A stretch of DNA of 64,000 nucleotides from Pleionea sediminis (GTDB lineage: Bacteria > Pseudomonadota > Gammaproteobacteria > Enterobacterales > Kangiellaceae): assembly GCF_007570825.1 (NCBI RefSeq), contig NZ_SUNB01000003.1, positions 62,001 to 126,000 on the forward strand, read 5' to 3'. Made by a program: the position numbers and the translations under genes. Positions 18,817 to 27,832 of this stretch are shown piece by piece. How positions within the stretch are numbered: position 1 is the first letter of the stretch; every line of letters begins with the position of its first letter. The notes under the pieces were generated by a model. The model was not told where the DNA came from. It was given only the letters and a program-made list of their open reading frames with translations, and did not search any database.

Positions 18817-20048
18817 TAAAACATCACCTGAACTCGAGCCGTTAGCATGTTAACTTTATCGTTACCGACAAAATCGCCGTCACCATCAGCATTTTCATTG
18901 AGATCAGCCATGATATAGTTGGTTCGTATAACAATGTTGGTATTTAAATACCAATTAAATCCCAAAGTAATAATATCGGATTGTCCACCTAATATTCCGG
19001 CACCACTGTCATCAAGATCAGAAACGCTGTAACGTAATGCTATTTCCATGTCAGACTGACCATTAGCAGGTTTCACTGCGCCAAGCTCTGCATCATCAAA
19101 CCCATAGGAGCGTCCACTGCCAGTTAAAAAATAACTGCCTTGAACATAATAGCCCGTCGAGTCAAAACTGGGATCACCATTTGTAAAAGACACTTCGCTG
19201 CTAAAATATTCACTTTGAACAAACCAATTGTCGTGCAGGTAAAGCACTTCAATCCCATTGACAGTTGAATCATCGACATTACCCATATTTCCAGTATCAA
19301 GGAATCGATAATCGCCCACCTTTGATTCCAACCGACTGCGTAATCGAAATTCATCTTCATCTTCCGATTGTGGTTTGTTCAACATATGATTTATGGCCAG
19401 ATGGAGTACTCGCTTGGCATCATTCGAGTTAAAGTTAAATGGTCGAATGGCGGCACGGAACGAATAACCGAACCGTTCTGACACACCATCATTGTCATCT
19501 TCTAAATCGGAAGCATTGACATCCGCCTCATCGCCAAATATCGACAAACCGGCGAAGAAACCGGATTGCCAATGATTCGCACTAACTCCTATTCTTCGGC
19601 TTGGGCCATACATCTCAACAGCGGTCGGTACTTCCATAAAAGTGTACCAACGAGAGGTGGTAACCTCGGCAATACTAAAATTAGGTTTGTGATGACCAAT
19701 CTTAAAATTCCAGTTATCAATTCCCATATAAGATAACCACATATCTTTGGTATCAACCTCATTACCTTCAAAGTCGAGATCGAATTCTGCAGCCCAATCT
19801 TTAAATAACATGGTTTTAATAGATAATCTTAGACGACGAAAATCGGTATCTGCAATAATATCGGGATTTTCATCACTATCGACCGTTCCAAAATCCAACA
19901 TAATTCGTCCATCAAGCTTAAACTGATAGTTGCCATCGGCTGAATTAAATATCATGTAACTGTCTTTGAACTCTCCTTTTATCGACGATGATGAATGGGC
20001 CAAAGTACTGAGCATTACCAATATGCTCGAAATTACTATCGCTTTCAT
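18816..20048 (-). CDS. Phosphate-selective porin O/P (OprP)-like outer-membrane protein
   Basis: 410 residues with a signal peptide (about 1-19, ending AHSSS). The sequence has the alternating beta strands of a 16-strand porin and ends in a hydrophobic strand with terminal Phe (LTARVQVMF), as outer-membrane barrels do. Typical OprP/O elements include FKLDGRIMLDFGTVD near the start, DFRRLRLSIKTMLFKDWAAE and IGHHKPNFSIAEVTTSRWYT. The family takes up phosphate, pyrophosphate or related anions, but many members are of unknown specificity. It is the first gene of the three-gene minus-strand operon and a perfect FNR-type box lies about 180 bases upstream of its start. Confidence 0.87.
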   Translation of the reverse strand: MKAIVISSILVMLSTLAHSSSSIKGEFKDSYMIFNSADGNYQFKLDGRIMLDFGTVDSDENPDIIADTDFRRLRLSIKTMLFKDWAAEFDLDFEGNEVDTKDMWLSYMGIDNWNFKIGHHKPNFSIAEVTTSRWYTFMEVPTAVEMYGPSRRIGVSANHWQSGFFAGLSIFGDEADVNASDLEDDNDGVSERFGYSFRAAIRPFNFNSNDAKRVLHLAINHMLNKPQSEDEDEFRLRSRLESKVGDYRFLDTGNMGNVDDSTVNGIEVLYLHDNWFVQSEYFSSEVSFTNGDPSFDSTGYYVQGSYFLTGSGRSYGFDDAELGAVKPANGQSDMEIALRYSVSDLDDSGAGILGGQSDIITLGFNWYLNTNIVIRTNYIMADLNENADGDGDFVGNDKVNMLTARVQVMF

Positions 20049-20227
20049 AATTACCTCGGTTGTCAGTTATATTTTGTTTTTAAATTTTGATACATCAAGA
20101 CTCCATAAACTATAGAACAACTTTCAATTTATTCCCTAAATATCAGTCTGATAATGCAGATAGCTCAACTGAATATGAGTAGTTTACAAACAATACGAAA
20201 AGGAGAGTTTTTGCGGCTTTATTCTGT

Positions 20228-20241
20228 TTGATATATATCAA
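20228..20241. promoter_or_regulatory. Perfect FNR/Anr-type binding site
   Basis: TTGAT-ATAT-ATCAA matches the FNR/Anr consensus TTGATNNNNATCAA exactly and extends one more base each side as a 16-base palindrome (20227-20242). It is 180 bases upstream of the OprP-like porin start, so oxygen-responsive control of the porin-DUF3616-chemoreceptor operon is plausible. The promoter itself was not identified. Confidence 0.6.
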
Positions 20242-20696
20242 AAATAGATTTAATTACCTGACTGTCTAAACCAAAAGCGAAAGCTTAAACAATCCCAGTA
20301 TAAATATCTCATTAATTTATTTATCAAGAAATCAGATAATCGATAGGTCATACATTTAGTGTAATTCACCAATAGTTTTCAAATTACTGCTATGACTTTT
20401 AATAACCCAGTATCTGAGGGAAACCGTAACGGATATTGAAGACGGTTCTGCTCAAATCGATGAGGCAAACTCACCTTTTTAACACGACCTGGCATTCCAA
20501 CAAAGAGAGAAATTTGGGAAAAATGAACAAGAAATACGAATTCGGATTTAAACTCCTTCAAACACACCATAATTCTCGGAGCTGTTGATATTGATGGCGA
20601 AGTTGGTACTGCAATATTTTTATCGGACACGACGGACCTTACTATTAATGTTAGCCTAGAATATATCAGAGACGGCACGACCGAGTCTCAGGGCAG
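20242..20696. other. Non-coding gap, possibly with decayed coding sequence
   Basis: Between the FNR-like site and the small secreted protein there is no convincing gene. A plus-strand frame is open from about 20527 into the next gene and reads in part HTIILGAVDIDGEVGTAIFL, which looks protein-like but has no start codon and is cut upstream by TGA at 20524. A minus-strand frame of 99 residues in the same place has no recognisable features. A gene remnant is possible. Confidence 0.3.
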
Positions 20697-21194
20697 TTAC
20701 TCTTTATCAGCATTGCTTTTCGTGCTTTTAGATTTTGTATTGTTACTTTTCCCTTTTGGATTCATTTTATCGAATAGTGATTGATAGTGTTTGAGACTGT
20801 TTTCGGGGTCTTGTCTTGTTAATAAAACTCCACCAGATAAGCGCTCACCAATTCGCCAAAAACCTCTCATTAATCCGCCTTTATATGATAGGTTGTAGGT
20901 AACCTCGTGCGACCGTCCTCCGGTGCCATCGTAACGCTTTGTAAACAGTAAATTATCACCAGAAATAAATCCTTTTACATCTGCAACTAATGCTGATGCC
21001 TTTCCTTCGGGATCCGGCTCTATGATTTTGCCATTAAATTCATTGCCTTTGCGCAGTACAACTAGTGAAAACATTCCAACCGGTGCATTTTCAGCGTGCG
21101 AATAAGTAAAAAAGCCCGTCCATAATCCGGACACATCGTTTGCTGAAACCAGTGGTGAAAATAAGATTAAAAGTGTTGCTATTCGTTTAATCAT
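20697..21194 (-). CDS. Small secreted protein, unknown function
   Basis: 165 residues with a clear signal peptide (1-18, MIKRIATLLILFSPLVSA). The mature part is an all-beta-looking domain: VSGLWTGFFTYSHAENAPVG, FSLVVLRKGNEFNGKIIEPD, ISGDNLLFTKRYDG, MRGFWRIGERLSGGVLLTR, reminiscent of small lipocalin-like barrels, though I cannot name a family. The C-terminal 25 residues are a Lys/Ser/Asn-rich tail (GKSNNTKSKSTKSNADKE). It stands alone, divergent from the response-regulator operon at 21530. Confidence 0.75.
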   Translation of the reverse strand: MIKRIATLLILFSPLVSANDVSGLWTGFFTYSHAENAPVGMFSLVVLRKGNEFNGKIIEPDPEGKASALVADVKGFISGDNLLFTKRYDGTGGRSHEVTYNLSYKGGLMRGFWRIGERLSGGVLLTRQDPENSLKHYQSLFDKMNPKGKSNNTKSKSTKSNADKE

Positions 21195-21294
21195 TTCAGC
21201 CCCAATCTATCATTTACAATTTAACAAGTGTAGAGCATCTCATTATGGTAGCAAATTCATCACTGAACGGCGTTTCGACATTACGTTATAAACT

Positions 21295-21337
21295 ATGTCC
21301 TGTTATTAATTATGTCCTGCTATTAATTAAGTCCTGC
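21295..21337. repeat. Short tandem repeat, 17-base unit, about 2.5 copies
   Basis: ATGTCCTGTTATTAATT (21295-21311) is followed directly by ATGTCCTGCTATTAATT (21312-21328) and a partial AAGTCCTGC (21329-21337). The copies differ at one position. They lie in the 334-base divergent gap between the small secreted protein and the signalling operon. The rest of that gap shows nothing clear. Confidence 0.7.
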
Positions 21338-21529
21338 TTTCAATGACGACTCGGCAGTTGCTAATCCAATCAAAAATATCGAAGCTTCGATTTCTGAAAA
21401 TTTCGCTGACGGATTGCTAAATCTGTAGGAATTTCTTACACAACTCTAGCCAGTCTTTGATATTATGGCAAATTATCCCAAATTTTAACAAAACAAAGCT
21501 TTATTTAAGCTAAACACAACCGGTGGCCG

Positions 21530-23122
21530 ATGAGCGCATTCGATGAAAAACCGACGCTAGTATATCGTTACGACAATCAAATCGATCGAGATTGGTTTTT
21601 AGAACAGTTTTCACTCGACTTTACGATTCATTTTTGTACCGACGACGAACAAGCACTGCAATTAATCGATACATCAACGAATTACTGTTGTCTATTTTTA
21701 GATTACGATAATACCGACAACCTACTCCAATCACCTCTTCTAAACGCAACAAGCACGCAGTCGTCGTTACCCATCTTTATTATGGGTAAGTCCATTAATA
21801 TTAATACGATTGAACAGCTATTGCGGCACCATAACATTAAGAAATGCTATTCCGCGCCCTATGATCTTGGTCGGATTCGATCCGATGTCTATGAAGCTAA
21901 ATTTAATCTATCATCCACTTCAGTCGTGAATCGACATTGTGAGCCCCTTACCAATCCCGGTGTACTCATCGTCGACGATGAAATTCTGGCAACAAAATAC
22001 CTTGTTAAGCAGCTGCAAGAACGTGAACCTGATATTCCTTTTTTAACAGCTTCGAGTGCTGTAGAAGCGCTAGCTCAGTTGCGCGAAGTCAATCATGACA
22101 TTGCCGTCGTCATCAGTGACCAACGGATGCCAGGAATGAAAGGTGATGAACTGCTAAAAGAAATACGGAAGGCCAATCCAAATATCATTCGAGTCCTAAC
22201 TTCAGCCTATCAAGATGTCGATGTCGCTCTTAGCGCTATTAATGAAGGTCAAATCTATCAGTATTTAAAAAAACCCTGGCAAGCCGATGCCGTTCAAACA
22301 CTGATTCGAGACGCATTGTCGCTTTATGAGAGAGAATGTGAGCAGAATAAGCAACAACAAGACAAAGCTGTGACCGCCTATCAAATAATCTATCAAACTC
22401 GGTTGGAACGCTTATCAACTTGCATTGGACAGCTAATTGACGAGTTTTGTGAATCCGAGGTTTTTGAACAATGTCATCGATTCTTCAAACAGATTCAGAC
22501 GGATTCGACACTTCGCAATATTCAATCAGCTGTTCGCGCCAGCGAAAACACATCTCTTGAAAACCAATTAATCGAAGAGATCACCACTCAGGTAAAGACT
22601 ATAATCTCACTCCTCACTCCGTTGAAAACGATGAGTCAAACGCAAATAAAGCAACTAATGTCTGACCTTGTAAACGAAGCATCAATCCATTTTTTACCCA
22701 GTCACCATCAAACATCGGAACTGAGACAACTCCAATCCAAGTTAAGTGAAGAAAGAATAACTGAAGAGCAAAGTTTCTCCTTAAATGAGTCGCATAACGC
22801 CATAATCAGGAAAGCTCTCACGATCTTTCAAATTCTATCTGCACAGTCAGATTCACATACAACGTCATTTAGTCCGCTCTCTCAACAAGGCTCGTTCGGA
22901 CTCTCAACCAATACTGAAAATCCGATTCGCTGCTATAAGGGATTGTTTGATCCTATCACTCAAGTATCAAAACCGTTTATCGAATATCAAACGGCTGTTA
23001 TATTTTTGATAATACTCAAATCTCTAACCAACAATATCATCGAGCTCATTCCGGACACAGGCAGCTTCAGGTTAAATATTCGGCTGCCTAAAGACGATGA
23101 CTCTGGGAAACAGCCGCTATGA
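21530..23122 (+). CDS. Response regulator with degenerate plus intact receiver domains
   Basis: 530 residues. The first 125 residues are folded like a receiver (LFLDYDNTDN, IFIMGKS) but lack a convincing acidic pocket. A full receiver follows (about 143-255): GVLIVDDEILATK, phosphoacceptor D197 in VVISDQRMPGMKGDELL, then LTSAYQDVDVALSAINEGQI and the LKKPW lysine. This DQRMPGM...AYQD...KKPW set is typical of response regulators paired with hybrid or HD-GYP outputs, yet the C-terminal 270 residues (about 256-530) have no output domain that I recognise and look helical. Its stop overlaps the next gene's start (ATGA), so it is co-translated with the NarL-type regulator and the kinase. Confidence 0.82.
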   Translation: MSAFDEKPTLVYRYDNQIDRDWFLEQFSLDFTIHFCTDDEQALQLIDTSTNYCCLFLDYDNTDNLLQSPLLNATSTQSSLPIFIMGKSININTIEQLLRHHNIKKCYSAPYDLGRIRSDVYEAKFNLSSTSVVNRHCEPLTNPGVLIVDDEILATKYLVKQLQEREPDIPFLTASSAVEALAQLREVNHDIAVVISDQRMPGMKGDELLKEIRKANPNIIRVLTSAYQDVDVALSAINEGQIYQYLKKPWQADAVQTLIRDALSLYERECEQNKQQQDKAVTAYQIIYQTRLERLSTCIGQLIDEFCESEVFEQCHRFFKQIQTDSTLRNIQSAVRASENTSLENQLIEEITTQVKTIISLLTPLKTMSQTQIKQLMSDLVNEASIHFLPSHHQTSELRQLQSKLSEERITEEQSFSLNESHNAIIRKALTIFQILSAQSDSHTTSFSPLSQQGSFGLSTNTENPIRCYKGLFDPITQVSKPFIEYQTAVIFLIILKSLTNNIIELIPDTGSFRLNIRLPKDDDSGKQPL

Positions 23123-23769
23123 GCTCACACTCTAAGAATCGGCTTTATGTGACAGTTGATAAACTTTTATACCGCGAAGCTTTAATGTATCAACTATTGT
23201 TGCAACCAGATTTTGAAATAGTGGGCGAGTCGAATAGCGGTGTAGAAACCATTTCTCAATTACCCAGAAGCCAAGCATCCATTCTTCTGATAGAGGAAGA
23301 TTTAAGAGACAATGATGGCCTAACCATTTCCGAAGTATTACTCGAACGCATTCCTGAGCTATCGATTGTACTTTTAGTCGACAAAAAGTTTAGCCAACAA
23401 CGGCTTTCTATTTATTTAGAGGCGGGTATTAAATCGGTAGTTTCAAAAACTCAGCCCATCAAAGATTTAATCACGACATTATTTTATGTCCAATCAGGTC
23501 AAGTCTATATTGATGCAGAGCAATTTAGAGAACCCAATACGGATCCAATATTAGACCACGGCAAGTTTCTCGATTTATCAGAACGCGAACAAGAAGTTGC
23601 AAAGTTAATTGCTCAACGCGTTTCCATAAAAGACATTGCCGACTCACTGGGCGTTTCTAACAAAACAATTCACACTTACAAAGAACGTATTCTGGTAAAA
23701 ATGGGTTTTGAGCGAATTCCTGAGCTCATGTTATTTATGCACCGATACACTAGAAACATTAGCCTATGA
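23119..23769 (+). CDS. NarL/FixJ-type response regulator, atypical receiver
   Basis: 216 residues. The C-terminal 65 residues are a LuxR-type helix-turn-helix (LSEREQEVAKLIAQRVSIKD then IADSLGVSNKTIHTYKERIL). The N-terminal 120 residues are a receiver by pattern, but it is degraded: the first acidic pair is absent (YVTVDKLLY), the phosphoacceptor region reads LIEEDLRDNDGLT with a shorter loop than usual, and the Thr/Ser switch position is missing (VLLVDKK), though the SKTQP lysine remains. It may therefore act without normal phosphorylation. ATGA overlaps join it to both neighbours. Confidence 0.85.
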   Translation: MSSHSKNRLYVTVDKLLYREALMYQLLLQPDFEIVGESNSGVETISQLPRSQASILLIEEDLRDNDGLTISEVLLERIPELSIVLLVDKKFSQQRLSIYLEAGIKSVVSKTQPIKDLITTLFYVQSGQVYIDAEQFREPNTDPILDHGKFLDLSEREQEVAKLIAQRVSIKDIADSLGVSNKTIHTYKERILVKMGFERIPELMLFMHRYTRNISL

Positions 23770-25136
23770 TCTTTTTTACCGCCAGCCAACAACTCAATGC
23801 GTTATCCCATGAAAAGCGACAAGAGTTTGAAGATTATTTTTCTCGTAACCTTCAATTAAGACTACGTCCTCTATTCGGAGATTTGTCTTTATTCATTTCC
23901 ATTATTGGGGCGATTCTATTTGTCCTTATGCAAGCACAGACCCTTGGCAGCTGGGAAAAAATTCATCCGCTTGTCTATGTTTATATTTTCTCATTAGTAG
24001 TTCTTGCTGTAGCACACCGCACCACGAAACTCCGATTAAAGTCGCCCTTAATTGTCTATCTTATGTTTTTTACCATGGCGTTCTTTGGCTACCTGGAATA
24101 CTGGGCAAAAAAAGGAGAAGTCGCTCCTTTACTCGGTTTATTTTTCTTCCTGTCTTCCGTTGGGTTTATTACCTTATCGCTATTTCACAGTTTAATCTTA
24201 GTCATGATAAGTTTACTACTACTAGTAGTCGTTACCCTGTTGATTCCAGACATAATAACGCCCTATACCCATGTAGCTAAACTTTTGTCCAACTGGTTAA
24301 TGACAAGCGCTATCATCGTATCACCGGCTTCAGCCCTTTTTAATCGCTGGTTATTCCGAAATATTTTAGCGTTACAGTTTTTATTAAAAAATACCAACGA
24401 TGAGCTAAAGCAAGTACTACAGACCTTAAAAGCGACGGAAGAACAATTAATTCAACAACAAAAGCATCAAGCTCTTAGTCACATGGCTTCAGGCCTGCTT
24501 CACGAAATAATCAACCCTGTTAACAGCTCAATTCAAGCCATTCAATATGCAAAGGGTATTAATAAAATTAAAGAACTCGATGAAGCTCTCAACGATGCAT
24601 ACCAGCAACAAAACCGAGTTATTAATATTGTGGAGGAGTTAAAATCCTTTGCCAAAGAAAAGCCGGATCAAGAAAAGAAACCAGCCAACTTCAATACTTT
24701 ACTCAAGGACGCGCTGAGCCTCTGTCGAAATGAGCTCTCGAATATTAAAATAGTCAACAAAACGGCAAAAAACTTAACCATAAACTGCTACCCAACTGCT
24801 TTTACGCAATTAATAGTTAACCTGTTGCAAAACTCAATAAAAGCATTATCGGTTAAGAGCAATAACAATGAACCCGAAATACAAATTGATTCTAAAGTCA
24901 TATCCAATGAACTCACACTAAGTTTTCAAGACAATGGAATTGGTATTACAGATGACGCTTTACAGCGTATCATGGATCCATTTTACACCTCAAGCGACAC
25001 CCCTGAGCGACTTGGGCTTGGATTGAGCATTTGCCAAACTATTATGAGACATCACAATGGCCAATTAAATATTTACAGCAAGTCGGGACATTGGACGAAA
25101 GTACAGCTTTCTCTGCCATGCTCAGCAGATTATTAA
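23766..25136 (+). CDS. Membrane sensor histidine kinase (six-TM type)
   Basis: 456 residues. About six membrane segments (40-60, 68-85, 95-112, 117-160, 170-195 region) form an N-terminal sensor without a large periplasmic loop. A coiled coil (about 205-235) leads to the dimerisation box, with the phospho-acceptor H246 in MASGLLHEIINPVNS, and the ATPase domain has the N-box LIVNLLQNSIKAL, DNGIGI and LGLGLSICQTIMRHH (about 345-450). The H-x-x-x-N-P spacing is that of HisKA kinases resembling the NtrB or DctB type. It is the third gene of an ATGA-overlapping operon and is the likely partner of one or both preceding regulators. Confidence 0.9.
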   Translation: MIFFTASQQLNALSHEKRQEFEDYFSRNLQLRLRPLFGDLSLFISIIGAILFVLMQAQTLGSWEKIHPLVYVYIFSLVVLAVAHRTTKLRLKSPLIVYLMFFTMAFFGYLEYWAKKGEVAPLLGLFFFLSSVGFITLSLFHSLILVMISLLLLVVVTLLIPDIITPYTHVAKLLSNWLMTSAIIVSPASALFNRWLFRNILALQFLLKNTNDELKQVLQTLKATEEQLIQQQKHQALSHMASGLLHEIINPVNSSIQAIQYAKGINKIKELDEALNDAYQQQNRVINIVEELKSFAKEKPDQEKKPANFNTLLKDALSLCRNELSNIKIVNKTAKNLTINCYPTAFTQLIVNLLQNSIKALSVKSNNNEPEIQIDSKVISNELTLSFQDNGIGITDDALQRIMDPFYTSSDTPERLGLGLSICQTIMRHHNGQLNIYSKSGHWTKVQLSLPCSADY

Positions 25137-25210
25137 ACTATTCATGCTTATAAAATCTAGCTTACAGGATTTGTCGGTTTAAAACTTATCGAAATACTTG
25201 GAGCAACTCT

Positions 25211-25234
25211 TTAGCCCTTATAAATAAGGGCTAA
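25211..25234. terminator. Hairpin between convergent genes
   Basis: TTAGCCCTTA and TAAGGGCTAA pair perfectly across a TAAA loop between the kinase stop (25136, plus) and the porin stop (25292, minus). No long T-run follows on either strand, so strength is uncertain. Confidence 0.55.
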
Positions 25235-25291
25235 TCTATCTCAAAGTATCGCATTAATGGCTATTAGTTATCATATTGTTACGGTAAACAA

Positions 25292-26443
25292 TTACCATAA
25301 ATAAGTTATACGCCAATTAACTCCTTTACCATTACTCTCTGGACTAAACCGTTGCCCTTCTATATTAGAGGCTATTAATGCCAGTTTAGAAATGGCGAAA
25401 TCTCCGAAGTAAGTATTGACGCCGACTTCATAAGTATCATTAACGTTGCCAGAATCCAAATCACGTAAATCGGTCCAGTTAAATCGCATGTACCATTCCC
25501 AACTAATATCAGAAGCAGGTTTTACTGATTTCAATTTCCCTTTTTTATAGCGTAACTTAGTATCATCAGCAAAAAAACTACTTTGAATATAACCGCCATG
25601 CAAATACCCATCTCGTCCATCTATGTATGTTACTGACTGATTAAAAAGCTCTGAAATAATGGTCAACTGACTGGATTGAAACATCCACTCCAATCCTAAT
25701 AAATTGGATTTATCAGCGACAAATTCAATACTTCGATATACATTATCTGCAGTCACAAAACCACCTCGATCCTTTACTTCAAATACCGACTGGTTAAGAT
25801 CCCTGTGAGAAGTCGCAATACCAAAGTGCATAAACGTTGTGTCACTCATTGTTAAGACGGTCGTTAAACGACCAGTTAATGCATTAACTCGAATATTATC
25901 TATTTCATCTTGATAGAAACCAAATTCGCTGGTCCACGACTTTTTATTGAAACTCCAGGAGAAACCTAAGTTTCTTCCTGGTGAAAAAGCATTGGTCGAT
26001 ATTGAACGTTCCGCCGCATGCACCTTGGTAATTCCGGTCAATCGCTCAAACCCGAACGGTTCTTTTATATAGCCCAGAGTTATCTCAGTGTTTTTTAGAC
26101 CTCTATATTCAAGATAAACATCACCAAACTCTGTTTCATAGTCATCTTCATTTTGTTCAACTTTACCTTCAATCTGTGCTTTCCAGTTTTTATTGAAGTC
26201 AATATCAATGCCCAGTTTTCCTCGTCGCAACACCAACTCTTGTTGACTCTCCCCTTCCCGATTGTAGAATCCATTAAAAATTTCTGCACCAAGAATTATA
26301 TCACCATCTATTTTTATAAAAGACTTTTCCTTGTTATTTTTATTATTGTCAACTCTTTCCGGTTCAGCGTATGCGACCGATAAGCTCGTTATTAAAACTC
26401 CATATAAAATATAATTGTTAATCACTGTCTTTTCCCGCTGCAT
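25292..26443 (-). CDS. OprP/O-type porin associated with CotH-VTC-DUF4956 genes
   Basis: 383 residues with a signal peptide (about 1-26, ending SVAYA). Porin-like strands follow: FIKIDGDIILGAEIFNGFYN, LVLRRGKLGIDIDFNKNW, TEITLGYIKEPFGFERLTG, and AFSPGRNLGFSWSF, all close to the phosphate-selective porin O/P pattern (the 'lGqfk.PfglE..t' element). The C-terminus ends WRITYLW, an aromatic terminal strand. Its start overlaps the DUF4956 gene by 26 bases. With the upstream VTC-type gene this suggests an envelope role in phosphate or polyphosphate handling; the specificity is inferred. Confidence 0.83.
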   Translation of the reverse strand: MQREKTVINNYILYGVLITSLSVAYAEPERVDNNKNNKEKSFIKIDGDIILGAEIFNGFYNREGESQQELVLRRGKLGIDIDFNKNWKAQIEGKVEQNEDDYETEFGDVYLEYRGLKNTEITLGYIKEPFGFERLTGITKVHAAERSISTNAFSPGRNLGFSWSFNKKSWTSEFGFYQDEIDNIRVNALTGRLTTVLTMSDTTFMHFGIATSHRDLNQSVFEVKDRGGFVTADNVYRSIEFVADKSNLLGLEWMFQSSQLTIISELFNQSVTYIDGRDGYLHGGYIQSSFFADDTKLRYKKGKLKSVKPASDISWEWYMRFNWTDLRDLDSGNVNDTYEVGVNTYFGDFAISKLALIASNIEGQRFSPESNGKGVNWRITYLW

Positions 26444-26990
26444 AGTGAAGCCTTAAAATAGCTGTGTCCTTTAGAAAGTTAATAGAAATAATTTTAACTC
26501 TAATAATATCAAGTCCCGTTCGTTCTCTGAGATCACTTATCAATAGACTTTTATTTTCTGGTTTAATGTTAGAGATAACATCATACTCAACCTCTTTTTC
26601 TAGAAATGCGGGAAGCAACCAGCGAGTTTCCAGAACAAAAGCTACAACGATGATAAAAATATTCAACCCGACGAGCTCCCAGTGTTGAATTTTCCCAACA
26701 GCTGATAGCAGAGCAATGGTGATAACCAAAAATAAATAGGTCATATCTTTAATGTCAATGGCTTCTGTTCGATACCGAAGCATTGAAAATATAGCAAATA
26801 AGCCAAACGCAAACCCCATCGAAACATCAGCGTTATGCAGCAAACTGGTCACCAAAAAAACACCAATGCCAAATAGAGTAAATGCTGCGGTATTATTTCT
26901 ATGCTGTGAATAATGAAAATAACAACGAACGAGAATAATAATTGATATGGAGGATATCGTTAGCCGCCATAAAAAGTCAGAATCGAACAC
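26418..26990 (-). CDS. DUF4956 membrane protein
   Basis: 190 residues with four membrane segments in the first 125 residues (LTISSISIIILVRCYFHYS, TLFGIGVFLVTSLLHN, MGFAFGLFAIFSMLRYR, LFLVITIALLSAVG and a following WELVGLNIFIIVVAFVL helix). FAIFSMLRYRTEAIDIKDMT matches the 'lFai.siLRfRTe.i..keMtYlf' motif of DUF4956. The C-terminal 60 residues are cytoplasmic. This family is usually encoded next to VTC-domain polyphosphate polymerases and CotH kinases, exactly as here (3 bases after the VTC gene). Function is not established. Confidence 0.9.
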   Translation of the reverse strand: MFDSDFLWRLTISSISIIILVRCYFHYSQHRNNTAAFTLFGIGVFLVTSLLHNADVSMGFAFGLFAIFSMLRYRTEAIDIKDMTYLFLVITIALLSAVGKIQHWELVGLNIFIIVVAFVLETRWLLPAFLEKEVEYDVISNIKPENKSLLISDLRERTGLDIIRVKIISINFLKDTAILRLHYAAGKDSD

Positions 26991-26992
26991 CT

Positions 26993-27832
26993 TTACCTCC
27001 CTTGATATATAGTGGATAACATTTCTTGATTATCTTCTGTGCTAAAATCACGGTTTAGATCCATATCGGATCTAGTTTCCCCGCTTACTCTTTCATGCTT
27101 CATTGACTTGATTCTATTCAATATTCGTTTGAACCGATTAATCTTAATATTTCCGGTTTGAGTTAAGCCAGAACCGATACAATACTTACTTAGAGACACT
27201 TCACGAAACCCACGTTTTCTAAGTAATTGGTAAGCGAGAGAATCCTTGGTATTTTTCTCTCTTTTCACCTCAACAATGACATTATTGGTTAGTTGGTGTG
27301 ATTTGAAATTTCTTAATGAACCAAATGAAACATTTAGATCAATGGTGACACGCTCTTTATCAACCATACTCATTAAAGTCATTCGTTGATATTGAATATT
27401 TATTGACGGTTGCAATAAAGAAAGTTCAACTGGACAGACGTTCGAGATCCATTCGTCTAATGAATGTATCGCTGTTTGAGCAATTAGCGACCGCCGGCTC
27501 TTGGTACATACTCCCTTATTGTCCTTCTTTTTTACTTCCAGATACCGAGCACCTGTCGAAAGGTAGTGACGGACTCGTACTTTGTATCTTGAATAGGCGC
27601 CATTATGATGCATATTATAAAATTTCATATCCGATGTATCAAAATAGGTTGAGTTGTATAAAAACATGTAATCTTTATTTATAGCCAACAAACTGTATTG
27701 CTTTGAAAGCTCACTTAAATATGAGCTCAGTATATCGAGTGGCAATAAGAACTTACTTTCCTGCCTTTTCATCAGAGCAGCTTTATTTTGCTGCTCCAAG
27801 TTGTGTTTTTTAAAATTCGGAAGAACAATCAT
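26993..27832 (-). CDS. VTC-domain (polyphosphate polymerase-like) protein
   Basis: 279 residues, soluble. The tunnel-fold signatures of the VTC domain are present: KRQESKFLLPLDILSSYL (residues about 22-39), YNSTYFDTSDMKFYNMHHNG, YSRYKVRVRHYLSTGARYLE followed by VKKKDNKG, then ERVTIDLNVSFGSL, and IVEVKREKN near residue 207 for metal binding. In yeast VTC4 the same fold makes polyphosphate from ATP. Bacterial members occur with CotH and DUF4956 genes and their product is uncertain. The start shares one base with the CotH gene's stop (27832), which implies translational coupling. Confidence 0.88.
   Translation of the reverse strand: MIVLPNFKKHNLEQQNKAALMKRQESKFLLPLDILSSYLSELSKQYSLLAINKDYMFLYNSTYFDTSDMKFYNMHHNGAYSRYKVRVRHYLSTGARYLEVKKKDNKGVCTKSRRSLIAQTAIHSLDEWISNVCPVELSLLQPSINIQYQRMTLMSMVDKERVTIDLNVSFGSLRNFKSHQLTNNVIVEVKREKNTKDSLAYQLLRKRGFREVSLSKYCIGSGLTQTGNIKINRFKRILNRIKSMKHERVSGETRSDMDLNRDFSTEDNQEMLSTIYQGR

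Noticed and set aside
20379-20678. 99-codon minus-strand frame
   Set aside because: No signal peptide, domain or ribosome-binding site; composition looks random. The plus strand in the same place looks slightly more protein-like.
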